Below are positions 50,601 to 62,582 of a stretch of DNA of 64,000 nucleotides, piece after piece. Source of the DNA: Schistosoma mansoni (lineage: Eukaryota; Platyhelminthes; Trematoda; Strigeidida; Schistosomatidae); the NCBI RefSeq assembly GCF_000237925.1, contig NC_031498.1, positions 5,748,152 through 5,812,151 of the forward strand. The letters are read 5' to 3'. The position numbers were made by a program, and so were the translations under genes. A model generated the notes under the pieces. It did not search any database, was not told the DNA's origin, and saw nothing but the letters and a program-made list of their open reading frames with translations. The number at the start of each line of letters is the position of its first letter. Within the stretch, counting starts at the first letter, position 1.

Positions 50601-51705
50601 AGATAAAATTTAAGAATTCAGATTTAACCAATCATGATGTATTAAAGATAAACTTTTGTTTTAAGACGAGAATGTTTAAAGCTAATTTGTACTCCATAGA
50701 CAGCGATGGTGTATGCTGCTTCCGAATATATACATTTATACTCGGGAAAAATGTGGACAGTTACAGAGCATTCAAATTTTAAAATCAGGTACAAGAACAA
50801 ATAACCATTTCTGTAGACTTGATTAAAGTAGCTAATAAAAGTTTTTTTTAGAAGAAAGGGAGGCAGAGCCAATGTCATGTTCAGTGGTACAAGGTAAGGC
50901 TAATCTTCAAAGTTCCAAAAATAAGGAAGTAGTACGTTTGATGGCTGACGAAATTTGAACTAACGTTATATTTTCTAGTCTTTAACTAAAAATCTTTTCA
51001 GGTGGCAATGTCATTTTTCCATAACGCAATAATTATAGTTTTATACCAGAAAATAAGATAAATTTCAAATAGAACATCACTTAAACTATATCCTATGCCT
51101 GAGTTCCTTAAAAAAAGCTTCAATATATTTACTGACGCAGAGCCTTTTATGCTCCGATATTGTAACAAAAACGTTGTGATATTAAGGTGGATAGAAATAT
51201 TTTTAATCTAATATTTTAGTCTATGTTTTGTTGACCAAATGATCATATGTTTTGTTTATTTGAGTTCTGTACGTTTGAAATTATATTACGCTAAACTAAT
51301 TATGTGAAATGAAACCAAATAAGTGTATGTTTACGAAAACAACGTACTTATCCTATACACATAAATATGTAGAATTTGTTACATTGTCTGAATTCAGATA
51401 ATTGTTTATTTACATTAGTGAGTTTAATATCATCGTCTGTAGAAATGTTGAGGTATCTTCATGAATGACGGAAATCACAATTTATATTACCCATTTGGGA
51501 CAGCCAATCATGGAGATGGTGAAATGGAAGAAGTTTTGTATTTTGACATTAATATTTATGTATACAACTAAACTTTCTATATTTATATACTGAATACCAT
51601 TCAAAAAAGCAAGTTATTCAATGATTCAATCACTAGATAGATAAAGAAATAATAGCTAATAAATACGTTTTCCTTAATAATTACCGATAAAGTCATATGA
51701 AGCGT

Positions 51706-52006
51706 TGTAGTGAACAAAACACCGGTTAGGACGAACGAATGCATTTAAGCACAAATTACAGACTATCTCACTAAATTCTGATAACCATACAGTAAACATT
51801 TAATTTGCAAAATGACAATCAATTGTCTTGATCTTCACTGTTTCTTCTTTAAATATCAAATCATCTTCTCTAATTCCATTGTTCATGCATTTTCCCACCA
51901 GTGCGCTTCAGTTCCGTTCTTACCTTATCGGTCTTCTGTCAAAATATTTTCTAAGTCTGACCACCGTCAAATACTACTTATATAGATATAAGTAGACCAC
52001 ACTACA
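51706..52006 (-). repeat. Solo LTR
   Basis: 301 bp in minus orientation (plus strand TGTAGTGAAC to CCACACTACA), flanked by GCGT and GTGT, a 4-bp duplication with one difference. No internal region is present. Confidence 0.82.
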
Positions 52007-53474
52007 GTGTGACTTGAAAGGTTTGTTCATTATTTTATTCTGAATGATGGAAGTCTATGTGCATCTTATCATCAACTCATATAACTATAATACATTCCTT
52101 TAACGCCTGTTTTCTCATTTCAACTAATTATATATTTTAGAATAGGTTATCCGCTTTAAATATATAATTAATTCATCTTCAAGTCATTATCAAATCTTGA
52201 CTATAAGTAAACAATAAATTTTATTGACGTTAAAAACCTTAAATTCATTCTATTAAGTGATTTTCAGTAAACTAAACAAAATAAATTTCCATATCAAAAA
52301 AAGCTTTTAGTGAATTCTGAATATGGAATAATAACAGTAAAAAACTTCTTAAAAGTGATATAGAAAATAATGAATATTTTCATCTATCAAACATGATTAT
52401 ACTGCCTTCATCCAACCTTGCTTACTAGCTGCATATAACAAGTATTCAAGTTCATTAATTATCAATTGAGGATCAAAGATAATATAATTAACATGACAAA
52501 TAAAAGTAAAGTAAACTACATTCATTAAGTATGTAGTTTCAAACAACATTTCAAATAATTTTTACATTATCATACACTTGCCAATACCTTGTAAAATAGT
52601 AGTTGTACAAAAATTAACAAAATTACAAAAATTTATTTAATAATTAAAATATTAAATGATGAAAATAATCTATAAGTTTAACCATAAAGATCGTCAAGAA
52701 AACTATATTGGTAATCAATGAATTTAATCAGTTAATGATTAAGCAAACATCATCCAGGAGATAATCGATATAATATACAAGACCTGGGATCTCAGTCCAA
52801 ATAGACATTAAAATATCGCAACTCTGACTAATAAAGTTGTAAACACTTCAGATGTAAAAACTTCAACTTGAAAAAGAACTCCCGGCACTTAGTATTTAAA
52901 CAAAAAAAAACAATCAGTAAACACATCGATACATCCCCAGTTTACCAAACACTTAGCTACTGTTCGAATAAATAAATCAACTATGAGTAATGTAAATTTA
53001 TTCTTTAAAAAAGTTAACTATTTAGGTCAGACTGATTTATATTTATAGGACCCTCTTATTAGAGATGTGAAACAAATATTTAATCCATAATTTATTGTTA
53101 TTCAACCCCAGTAAGTGACCAAATTAACATTCATTCCGTATATATGATAAACGTCTTAAGCTCTGAAATCAAAATCTCATAAGTAAATATTAAAGATTAA
53201 AGTAACACAAAATGTTAGCCAACTTCTTTTTCCTAACTACAACTCTTTGCTAATATTGACATAAAGTAATAATTATCTGAAATAAATTATGACTTATATC
53301 TGTATCTGTAAAACGTATATCGATGCGATATAATTGTAAGTTGACAAGGAATCATTTAATCGCTAGTTACTTCTCACCTGTTTACTCAAAAAAATTATCT
53401 TTTCTTTGGAGTTAATTCGTGCTTAGTAGGGTGAATAATAACCAATATTGAACAAAAGACACAAAAACGTTTTG

Positions 53475-53965
53475 AGATCATGAACCGACCAATGTTAAAC
53501 TATCATTGAAAAGCTGGTAGCACTGGTTGGCGATTTCTTCTTAGTATGGGATTCCTCAGTAGTGTGTAACCATAGTCCGACGCGCGAGACTCGAACACAG
53601 GACCTTCGGTCTCGCATGAACGCTTAACCTATAGTCCACTGAGCCAACATCTAAAAGTGTTGGAGTCGAATTTCTACCAATTCACGATGTCTTCGTTCGG
53701 TTGGACTTCACTGGTTAAGAAACCTTACTAGAACCCCAACAATTCCCTCTCAATCTAGTCACTATTAAGCACATGGTAGCCTTCAGTATGGGGTTGTGGA
53801 GATTGTTGCGCAAGATCGAAGATCCTGGTTTCCAACCTCGCGTGAAATGTCGTAGATGTGTGCTGTTAGAACGTTATATCCTTGGAGTAAATCGTCGCCC
53901 AATAGTTTCAGGTTTTTAATGGTTGTCAAAATTGATCGATTTACAATATCAATAATGTCCATAAC
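53475..53965. repeat. Fold-back hammerhead SINE, old, long form
   Basis: The minus half (53475-53760) keeps the B box (GAGACTCGAACAC), A-box region and head. The plus half (about 53800-53965) keeps a B-box remnant, a worn hammerhead and the tail. GGGGTTGTGGAGATTGTT between them may be a third tail fragment. Confidence 0.62.
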
Positions 53966-54305
53966 CCAATACTGATAGATACAAACTACTTTATGATTTT
54001 TTCAGGTTATTGGTCAATATGGATCTATGTAAAAATCAACAATGCGGAAACAACATTTTCACTCCTAACTGTGTATAAATAATGTAAAGTAAACACATAG
54101 TCCTATAATTCCACTGATTATCAACTGACTGGCTTCTACTTATAACAAATACAGGTCCGATTTTTGTCCTTCCACTGATAAGTGACAAATATACCCCTTC
54201 TCACAGTTGATGTAAATGATTTCACTGAAGTAGTTGTTATTTGTCTCGTGTAAAATGGAATACAGTGATTATAGTTGCTTGAAAACGATAATGATCTCAA
54301 TGATT

Positions 54306-55000
54306 TCAAAATCCTTGTAGTAATATTGAGATATATTTATCCAGGTGATAATTAGACCCGATCTTCGGTCTCCTTAAGTAGTTTTCAGATAGTATGTTAA
54401 TTAGCCAGACAGCTTCACACAAAATTGTTTGGGTGATTATTTTTATAAAAGGCCTGAAAAACGTAGGTGTATCTTCTAATGAACTGTGACTTTGCAAAAA
54501 CTCGTTTATCACGCTTTCGACTAGCAAAAAACCTAGATTAGGATTTCTTCCTGACAACCTTCAACTACCTAAAACTAAAGGGTAGTTGACTTATTACAGT
54601 TAGAGTTTAAAACTCTATGTACTTCTCTTGTTTCTTGTACAGTAGTTCTTCAACTGTACTGTGTCTAAAAATAGAATTCTATTTGCCGATTCCTCTATTG
54701 TAAACTTGAGGACATTAAAGATGTTATCGATAAGCGCATTTAAGTTTAGATACAGATAAATTTATTTAACCAATCTCGAGTGGAAAGAAACTTGTTTCCT
54801 GAATTACATTGCTAGCTACTACCAACAATAGCTTGATCAACTTTGGAATGCAGATACTATCGTAGTATTCATTAAAGTTTCCTTTGTGACAAGAAAAACC
54901 ATTGTTCTTTTTCAAAAAACTAAAAACAGGGAAATTTAAACCTTTAAAATAAAATAAAAGTGTATCCGTTTTGTGATTCTTATCTTTTGAATTCATGTTT
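54306..55000 (-). other. Unidentified coding-like patch, broken, minus strand
   Basis: Two separate open stretches: 54306-54557 (contains VINEFLQSHSSLEDTPTF, then ILCEAVWLINILSENY) and 54766-54996 (contains CIPKLIKLLLVVASNV and FPLEIG). Amino-acid use looks protein-like rather than random AT-rich translation. I do not recognise the family, and no splice pattern joining it to the host gene is evident. It is probably a remnant of an unidentified mobile element. Confidence 0.4.
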
Positions 55001-55177
55001 AGAAAATGATCTTGGAATAGCGGTGCCTAGGATGATACAGTAACATTTGACTTTGTCTAGACTAAATCAAGTATTCCACTATTTCAACTACTAGATATTC
55101 AAGTAAATATAGACTGAGAAATTTATGTCAATATCTTGTGTACATTATTTGTAAAGAATAAATTGTGTACTTTAAGT

Positions 55178-55520
55178 TCAGAAGGGGTTTTTTGTGGATA
55201 TTTCAATATTTTCATAGTTTAAATCATGAGTCAATTGAAGCTAGACCACCATAGAAAACCTGGAAGCACTGGTTGGCCGTTTCATCCTATTAAGGGACTC
55301 CTCAGCAGTGCGCATCCACGATCCCGCACCCGCGAGATTCGAACCCAGGACCTACCAGCCTCGCACCGGAGCACTTAACTGATAGACCACTGAGATGGCC
55401 GGCATCCATCGGTGTTAATGCTGATGAGTCCCATAATAGGACGAAACGGCCGTCCACTGCTTCTAGGTTTTCCATGGTGGTCTAGCTTCAATTGACTCAT
55501 GATTTCAACTACGAAAATAC
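55178..55520. repeat. Fold-back hammerhead SINE with two opposed hammerheads
   Basis: The minus half (55178-55418) has tail, hammerhead, tRNA-like boxes and the GCCGGCATCC box. It switches abruptly after GGTGTTAAT to a plus half (55419-55520) that begins inside the hammerhead at CTGATGAGTCC and runs to the tail. The outer 50 bases of each side are complementary. Confidence 0.82.
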
Positions 55521-56363
55521 TTTATTTAAGATAATTTGTTCAGTGGATATAGATTTATTGGTATTGTCTCAATTTCGGTTTGATGAAACTAACAAATTAT
55601 AGGATTTTTCAAACAGACAATATTAAGTAAACATCTGATCTTCAGTTTCTGTGACTGTCTTTCAAAGTTTCATTTCAGGCAAGAATAATTTGAATTTATT
55701 GGATATTTTGACTATGACTAAAGGATTTTAAAACAAATTACAGAAAATCTTCATTAACATGTTTGCAATAAATGAGCCTCATGTTATTAACTATTGACAT
55801 TGTTATTACTTAGAAATAGTTGTTATCCTCTATAAAAGTCCTAGTGTAGTATATTCATTATCCAGGAGGGGAGGAAGAAACAACAATTGAATTAATTTTC
55901 ATTTACGGGCAGTTGAATTTCACTTTTATTACAAATCATTATCATACAATGTGTAACTATTTAAATGAAGTGACGATATCTTTTATTCTGCTCACTGTAT
56001 ATACTAAACACTCCTAGCAGTAAATTATAATGAAAAGCTTCATTTAATCCAAGTGTGAAAGATAAACATTTTGAAGAGAAACCTTATAAAGAAGAAATTT
56101 TCGGTTATAAAATTAATTAACATTGATTACGTTGAAAAATTTTTTTATTTTTATTATCATACTCAATTAGCATAATAATATTTAGCCATAAGAAAATCTT
56201 TGAGCATTTCCTTACATTAGAAATTATACACCTACAAAATAGATCTAGACAGCTAATACCGAAAAAAAAGAAAAAAAATTAATTGAGAATTATTGTGTTC
56301 CTTATTTGTAAAATTTTTATCGTAAAGAGAAATGACAATTTTTCTAGAAAAGTATATTAAACA

Positions 56364-56687
56364 TGGCAAGCAGAGATGGATAGTGGCTAGCAGTGGAATC
56401 CAGGACGCGCGTTTCGTCCTATTTCGGACTCGTCAGCTGAATGTACCTGCATCTCAGAGTTGATGTTCACTCTGGGACTTGAACCCAGTACCTTTCGCTT
56501 CAAACGCCATCGCGTTATCCACTCGGCCACTGAGTCCTGATAGCCACTTGCTTGTGCGATGGGGCTAAGTTTGAATTCATTTAGTATTGCAATGCACACA
56601 GTATACACATATGCCAATTAGAGACTGACCAGTTGCAGTCCTAACACATCGATGGGAAGATTCAAACAAGCAATACTAAATGAATCC
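56364..56687 (-). repeat. Sm-alpha-type SINE, longest copy, 14-bp target duplication
   Basis: 324 bp, minus strand, flanked by AAGTATATTAAACA (56350-56363 and 56688-56701). It has all parts of the family, including about 45 bases around GATGGGGCTAAGTTTGAAT missing from the 38.7-kb copy. The 76-codon minus frame in it is part of the repeat. Confidence 0.87.
56395..56443 (-). ncRNA. Schistosome hammerhead ribozyme (Sm-alpha type)
   Basis: CATTCAG, CTGACGA, GTCC/GGAC with loop GAAATA, GAAA, CGCGCG, TC, CTGGATTCC. Core intact; stem I has one G-T wobble and loop II one change from the 38.7-kb copy. It lies in the sense strand of the host intron. Confidence 0.87.
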
Positions 56688-56954
56688 AAGTATATTAAAC
56701 AGTTTAATAATTTTGAAAAAAAATATTAAATTACAAGCCATGTAACAAAATTCTTTTTTTTTAATTCTCATTTGAAGTTGCATTATTAATCCGTAAAACA
56801 TTTTTTTTCTACCTTTCAAATGTATAATTATAGTCAATGCACAATGTACGTAATAAGAAAAGTTGTTGAAATATTTATAGGTTTTAATCAATTTTATTCA
56901 TTAAAAAATATCTAGACAATATAAATGTTTATGATTATTATATTTCGGAAAATA

Positions 56955-57105
56955 ATATTTTTACTTAGTAGTTGGATTCATGAATGGATTAAAGTTAGAT
57001 CATCTTGGAAGGCCTGGAAGTACTAGATGGCTGTTTCATCTTAGTATGAGATTCTTTAGCAGTATGCATCTATGATCCCACTAGCGTGATTTGAACTCAA
57101 TGAGA
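56955..57105 (-). repeat. Hammerhead SINE fragment abutting Penelope-like element 2
   Basis: Minus 3' part (GTTGGATTCATGAATGGATT to GATTTGAACTC), worn, ending exactly where element 2 homology starts. The order of insertion cannot be told. Confidence 0.65.
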
Positions 57106-59000
57106 ATGAAAATTGGTTTTAATTTCTCGGTCCCTATAACGCAAATATCTGAATTGAAAATAAATGCCTAATTTGAAAATCTATATGATCAACTGAGTAC
57201 TCTAACCCCTACGTCTTTAAGTAATCAAAGCTGGTGTAAAGCTGAACTGGTGGATATAGCACACTAATTTCATAATGTTGGACCAAAGCAGAGAAACATA
57301 TTAACTTCTCAACATTTTAAATCACTAAAAGAACTACGAACAAACCCTGATATTGTCTTGTTGAGGCCTGATAAAGGATCAGGCGTGGTTATCATGAACA
57401 AATGCGAATATAACGGTAAGATGTTATCCATCCTCAGTGATGAAAGTAAATTCATGCTTGATGTTGAATTTGGAGGTATTAACAAACCAGAGGGAAGAGT
57501 AAATTCAAACCTGGAAAAATTGTTACACCTGAATATTATTGATAAAGAGGAATTTAATTTCCTAAAAAATATGGGTTCTGAGTATCCTCATTTATATGGA
57601 CTACCTAAAATTCATAAATCAAATATTCCTTTACGACCAATTTTATCAATGTGCCGATCACCCACACATAACCTAGCCAAATGGCTAACAAAATTGCTGG
57701 ATCCTATTCGAAGACGTTTATGTAAGTATTCTCTAGAGGATTCTTTTGAATTGGTCGATCATTTAGGTGACATTAATATCAAGGGAAAGACAATGTGCTC
57801 ATTTGACGTGAATTCCTTATTCACAAATGTACCTTTGAAAAAGACTATTGACATATTATGTGACTATACATCTTTAAACAACCTTAAATTACCTATCCCT
57901 TTAAAAATTCTTAAAGATTTATTACTTTTATTTACTGACAAAGTTCAGTTCACTTTTGAAGACGAATACTTTCACCAGATTGATGGGATTGCTATGGGTA
58001 GTCCGTTAGGACCATTATTAGCAGATGTGTTTATGGCACATGTTGAAAATCTGTCTGAAGACTTAATCGAAAACGTATCACTTTATAAGAGATATGTGAA
58101 CAATATCTTAGTTGTCTGTGAAAGAAAGGATGACATAAACTGTTTAATGAATAAACTTAACACTATTCAAAACCACATCAGTCTCTCATGCGAAGAGAAG
58201 AACGACCAGCTTCCCTTCCTGGATATAATTTTAAGCAGACGAGAAGATGACTCAATCAAACGATCCATTTTTCGAAAACCGACGTGGACGGGTCAATACC
58301 TTAGTTACTAAAGTAATTGCCCTGTGCAATACAAACGGGGTTTGATCAGGTGCCTATTTAACAGGCTTGATCGTATTTGCACAAACGATGCTGTTGATGA
58401 TGATGTTAAGTTTTTAAACGAGACATTAATAGGGAATGGTTACCCACTTAAATTTATCAATAGATGGAAAGTTCATGGCACAGTGAGACCTACTGTAGCC
58501 TTGATGAAGAAAAAGCCTGTCTACATCACCTTACCATTTAGAGGTGATTCAAATAGCCTTTTAATGAAACAAAGGCTTAAATCAGTCATCAATAAAACGT
58601 ATTGTGCAGCTAAGGTCATTATCAAAGAAATAACGATGTCCATGCTTCATTCAAAACCTAAAAGACATGAAAACGAATGTGTCACATCCCACTGCGTTTA
58701 CCAATTTAAATATGTGTGTGGTCACACATACATAGGGAGTAGCAATCGTGATCTGAAAACTAAGGTAGGTGAACAGGTACCAAAATGGTTGCAAAAGCAA
58801 ATAGAATCAAATGACCGAATAAGAGTAGAGGATAAACATCCATCATCCTCTATTGCCAAACATATAATCGAAACAGGTCATAAGATTGATCTAAACTCGA
58901 CTTTTGTGGTGTTGTATAAAAGTGTAAAAGGGCGTATACTAAGGTTTATTGAAGCCTTAGCCATACGAAAATTTAAACCCCCTTTGTGTAGTTAAAAACA
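57105..59000 (+). mobile_element. Penelope-like element 2, 5'-truncated and decayed
   Basis: It is closely related to element 1 and starts at the equivalent of element 1 residue ~204 (element 1 GFNFSVAHTKISDL; here GFNFSVPITQISEL). The long frames 57358-58311 and 58324-58995 are in the same reading frame, separated by one stop; two more stops lie nearer the 5' end. It keeps LRPDKGSGVVIMNK, LYGLPKIHKSNIPLRPILS, SFDVNSLFTNVPL and AMGSPLGPLLA. The catalytic box reads RYVNNIL instead of RYMDDIL, so both metal-binding Asp residues are Asn. The GIY-YIG region (CGHTYIGSSNR) is present and the frame ends in KFKPPLCS. A minus-strand hammerhead SINE fragment abuts its 5' end (56955-57105). It is antisense to the host gene. 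Confidence 0.9.
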
Positions 59001-59104
59001 GTTTGTTCTCTCCTTAAACCTACCCTGGTAATATTAGCTTATTATCCAGAGTGATTAGGTGTCAAATTGTTTTCACATTATTTTTATTATAATTATCCTT
59101 GTCC

Positions 59105-59257
59105 ATTTTTACCCCCCATTTCCAGTGTAGTTGACCTTTTATTTTTATATATAAATGTTCTTAACAAGTATATGTGTGATCAGATTGTTCAAAATGTATT
59201 GCGCTAATATATCACATAGTTCTGATAATCTTCGTCTTCTTATTACATTATCGAAAT
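59105..59257 (+). repeat. Pseudo-LTR-like 3' terminal repeat of Penelope-like element 2
   Basis: About 100 bases after the stop of element 2, the sequence returns to the 5' leader and first codons of a Penelope-like element. It is the same segment as 27262-27362 at element 1. The match stops abruptly after ATCGAAAT near 59257, which I take as the 3' end of the insertion. A copy of the element's own 5' end placed after its coding region, head to tail, is the defining pseudo-LTR arrangement. Confidence 0.75.
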
Positions 59258-59493
59258 GAAGCAATTTCATTTTAGAATTATATGTTATTGGATTTTGGAT
59301 GAGATATTATGTATCCAGTTAATTATATTGGAATAATAACAATCTGACAATATTGACAGCTAAAATGTTTACTAATCTGAAACTTATTTAAAAATAATTA
59401 GAGTTAAATGTATAAGAACTTTCGTTTAAATTAGAACGAATATTTTCACAGTATTTGTGCACTGAGTTGATGTGAGACATTAGATAGAAAGAA

Positions 59494-59608
59494 TATATTT
59501 GTAAAATCTCAGCGAATGATATTTCCTTGAAAAACCTTGGACCAGATTGGTAGGCGAAATGTTGGATTTACTTCAAATTCATTCGTTGAGATTTTACAGA
59601 TATATTTT
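59494..59608. repeat. Imperfect inverted repeat, about 28-bp arms
   Basis: The left arm (ATATATTTGTAAAATCTCAG, then CGAATGA) and the right arm (TCATTCG, then TTGAGATTTTACAGATATAT) are near-perfect reverse complements around a 57-base centre containing GATTGGTAGGCGAAATG. It may be a miniature fold-back element; single copy in this window. Confidence 0.6.
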
Positions 59609-60337
59609 TCCTATATAATCAGAGTTAAACAAATCTGTAATATTGTGTATTCGTGTAGTTAAAGAAAGAAATATAAATTAAGGTTTAAATAATTAACTGT
59701 TAAAAATATGACACAGTGATTCATTGAATTAATAGTCAGTCTGTTATACGCTTAATAAATAGATGAATGAAAAATATTGATAATCTATAACTAATATTTG
59801 TTCTGATTAAAAGCTAACTATATTGTTTTTTTCCTAGTTCATTCAGCTGTTTCTAATAATCTAACATATTTGTAAGTGTTAAAATGAATTGTAAAAAGTG
59901 AATAAACTAACGGAACATTTTTTTTGTTTGACTAAATTGTTAAAATAAGAAACATTTGTTGTAGATCATTAAACTTTTTCAAATAATACTGTTATCAAGA
60001 AATCTTCCTGAAGAGTACTTTAAACTATGATTTGAATCCCCATCCATAATGAATATTCGAAACTAAGTCATTCATATTACATAGTTTCATGCTTGTATGC
60101 TGCCATAAATTCATTAAAATCATAAGATCTATACATACAATACAAAACGAGATGCTTTTGTTAACCTCAACAAAACTGTTTTGTTCGTTCGTTTACATTT
60201 TAGTGTACATAAATATAATGACAATGAGTTAAAAGATTGTAATAGTACGTAAATCACCCATAAACACTATCTTCTCTATGGTATATTGAAAATAAAATAT
60301 TAAAACCTGAAATAATACAAAGCTATACGCTGAATTA

Positions 60338-60485
60338 GTGAAATTTGGCTAGCGTAGATGTTCAGAAAGTACGTTTCGTCCTATTTCAGACTTCTCATGC
60401 GGATATGTATGCTTGAACTTAGTGGCTTTCACTTCAAATATACATCGAGTTATCTAACAGGCAACTGAGTCCAGATAGTCAACTT
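60338..60485 (-). repeat. Sm-alpha-type SINE remnant, old
   Basis: Plus strand GGCTAGCGTAGATGTTCAG, GTACGTTTCGTCCTATTTCA and GAGTTATCTAACAGGCAACT correspond to the hammerhead and A-box region of the family. Core strands are mutated. Confidence 0.65.
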
Positions 60486-60931
60486 TTATCTGAAAAGCAC
60501 GATTTCCATCTAGTTATTAGTTTAAATTAACCTAATGTTTAATTGACGACTGAGTTTCAATCGCTGTTTGTTGACATACGTCACATACATTTTGTGTACG
60601 ACGTTTGGTGACATGGTGATCAAAGTGAAAAGTCTAAAAAATAAGTAATAAATTAATCTAGTAAGGTGTATTAAAGGGGAACACGTCAAACATGAGATTG
60701 AATAACTAACACATTTAGACGGAACTATAATTTATTAACCGTGATAAACGTTGGAGTAAATACTTTCTTAATTCTTTCTTTTTATAGCATTTAGCTTTCA
60801 TTATATAGTCATTAGGACTGAACTTTAAACTAATAACTATCGCAATACTAAACATTAAGAATTGTTGGGTAAATTAAAAAGAAAGGAGATTTTAAATTAA
60901 ACTGCTCATACAGAAAAGATCATTCTTGTTT

Positions 60932-61050
60932 AGGGGGTTTTTTCTGGAGATATTTAGTCCCACAATAGAACGAAACGGCCGTCCAGTGCTTCTAAATTTT
61001 CCATGGTCGTCTAGCTTAAACTGACTCATGATTTCAACTTTATATGAAAA
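60932..61050 (+). repeat. Short fold-back hammerhead SINE
   Basis: A 24-base inverted tail (GGGGGTTTTTTCTGGAGATA) joins directly to the plus 3' end from inside the hammerhead stem II (GTCCCACAATAGAACGAAAC) to the tail. The catalytic CTGANGA is missing, but the cleavage site strand remains. Confidence 0.72.
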
Positions 61051-62582
61051 CATTCTTGTTTAAACAAGAAAATTTATGTCAATACAATAAATTTTTTTTT
61101 AATAAAATATGAATATGAGTTAAAACAATTCTGAAAAAAAAATTAAAAAGGAAGTCTTTATTGCTTAGCGTATCTCACATCTACCTGAGGTATTTCTCTT
61201 TATAACTGACTCACTTACTACCTAACAGTTTGTTGCTACACTGCAACTACTCATAACGAATACTGTTATGACTACTACAAGTGTAAACATTAAAATCATC
61301 ATTATATTGAATTATAAATTAATAAAATTAACAATAAAAAAATTATTAATTTCACTAAAATACATACCACTCAAGATTTATCGATCAACTAAAAAACTAT
61401 TGACAACAGAATATTTAAAAAAAACGGAAATCATTGTAAACGTAGTAATTGTTTGTTTGCCGTTGTTGTTGTGCCCTTTTTTTTGTTTTTTTCTACTTTA
61501 CCCGTAAACTTGCATAAAGATTTTTTAGATCACTTCTATGTCTGTCATTAAATAACTAAATTTTGATTACTTTCTTCTCTTCTTTTTTCTTCCGTTTTAT
61601 TATCTCCCTTTCTTTTTACATACACACATAAACAGAGCATTTAAGAGTATTTGTCATTCATTATTAGTATGCTTAAACAGAAAAAAAATATTTTTTTTCA
61701 ATTTCAGTTTCTTCTAGATCTTTCTTTTTTTTTGTTCTTCATCGTTTTATTTTGGTTAATTTTATGAAGAGTCAATATAATCATTGAGTATAAAACAATG
61801 ATTTCTTTTTCTTTTTTTTTTACCTTTTTACCCTCCAAGTGTTAAATATAGATGAAGTTATTATTATTATTATTTTTTGATTGAAATATAAAATAAGATA
61901 GGAAGTTGATTATGAATTGTCTTTTATTTATACTTTCTTTTTTCTGTAGTATACGTCAGAACGATTACTGTATTACTATTTAGATAAACAAGAGTTTAAA
62001 AATAGTCTTTTTCTCTTTTTTTTTTATTTTATTAAGTTTAATTGGTTTTCGATAATTTAGATGAGTATGCTTAAAGAATAGAAGTATACCTCTCTTCTTA
62101 TATATATATATATATATGTAGCATGAACTTACCTTAGGAAACATTTTTATGATTTTTTTTTTCAGTTTTGTTACATTTGTTATTGATCGATATTTTGACC
62201 TATTATTTCTAGTTATGGATGAAAAATCTTAAATGAGTTTTTGCAAAGATTTATGTCATATTGATTGGATTCGACAAAAATTTTTTAATATTGTTTCTCA
62301 AGAAAACTACCTTTATTAAAATAGGATATTAATTCATATTCAATATATATAATTACATTATATGCTACTTAATAATAAGTCTGGTAGTTAAAGAAGATAA
62401 CATGAAAACTTAATTATCTAAGAAATCACAATTTGTAAAGAAAAAAATATCTTTCAATGATTTATATATTATCTGCATAACCTAAAATTATACCTACATG
62501 GTAGAAAATTGAACACGTTTCGGGAATTAGTATAAACTCATGTTTCTTTTCTCTTGAATATTATGAACTGATTTGTAAGATT

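Noticed and set aside
55440-55470. Plus-strand hammerhead of the 55.2-kb fold-back as active
   Set aside because: The core is good, but the copy starts at the core, so the stem I 5' strand comes from unrelated joined sequence and does not pair with CACTGC.
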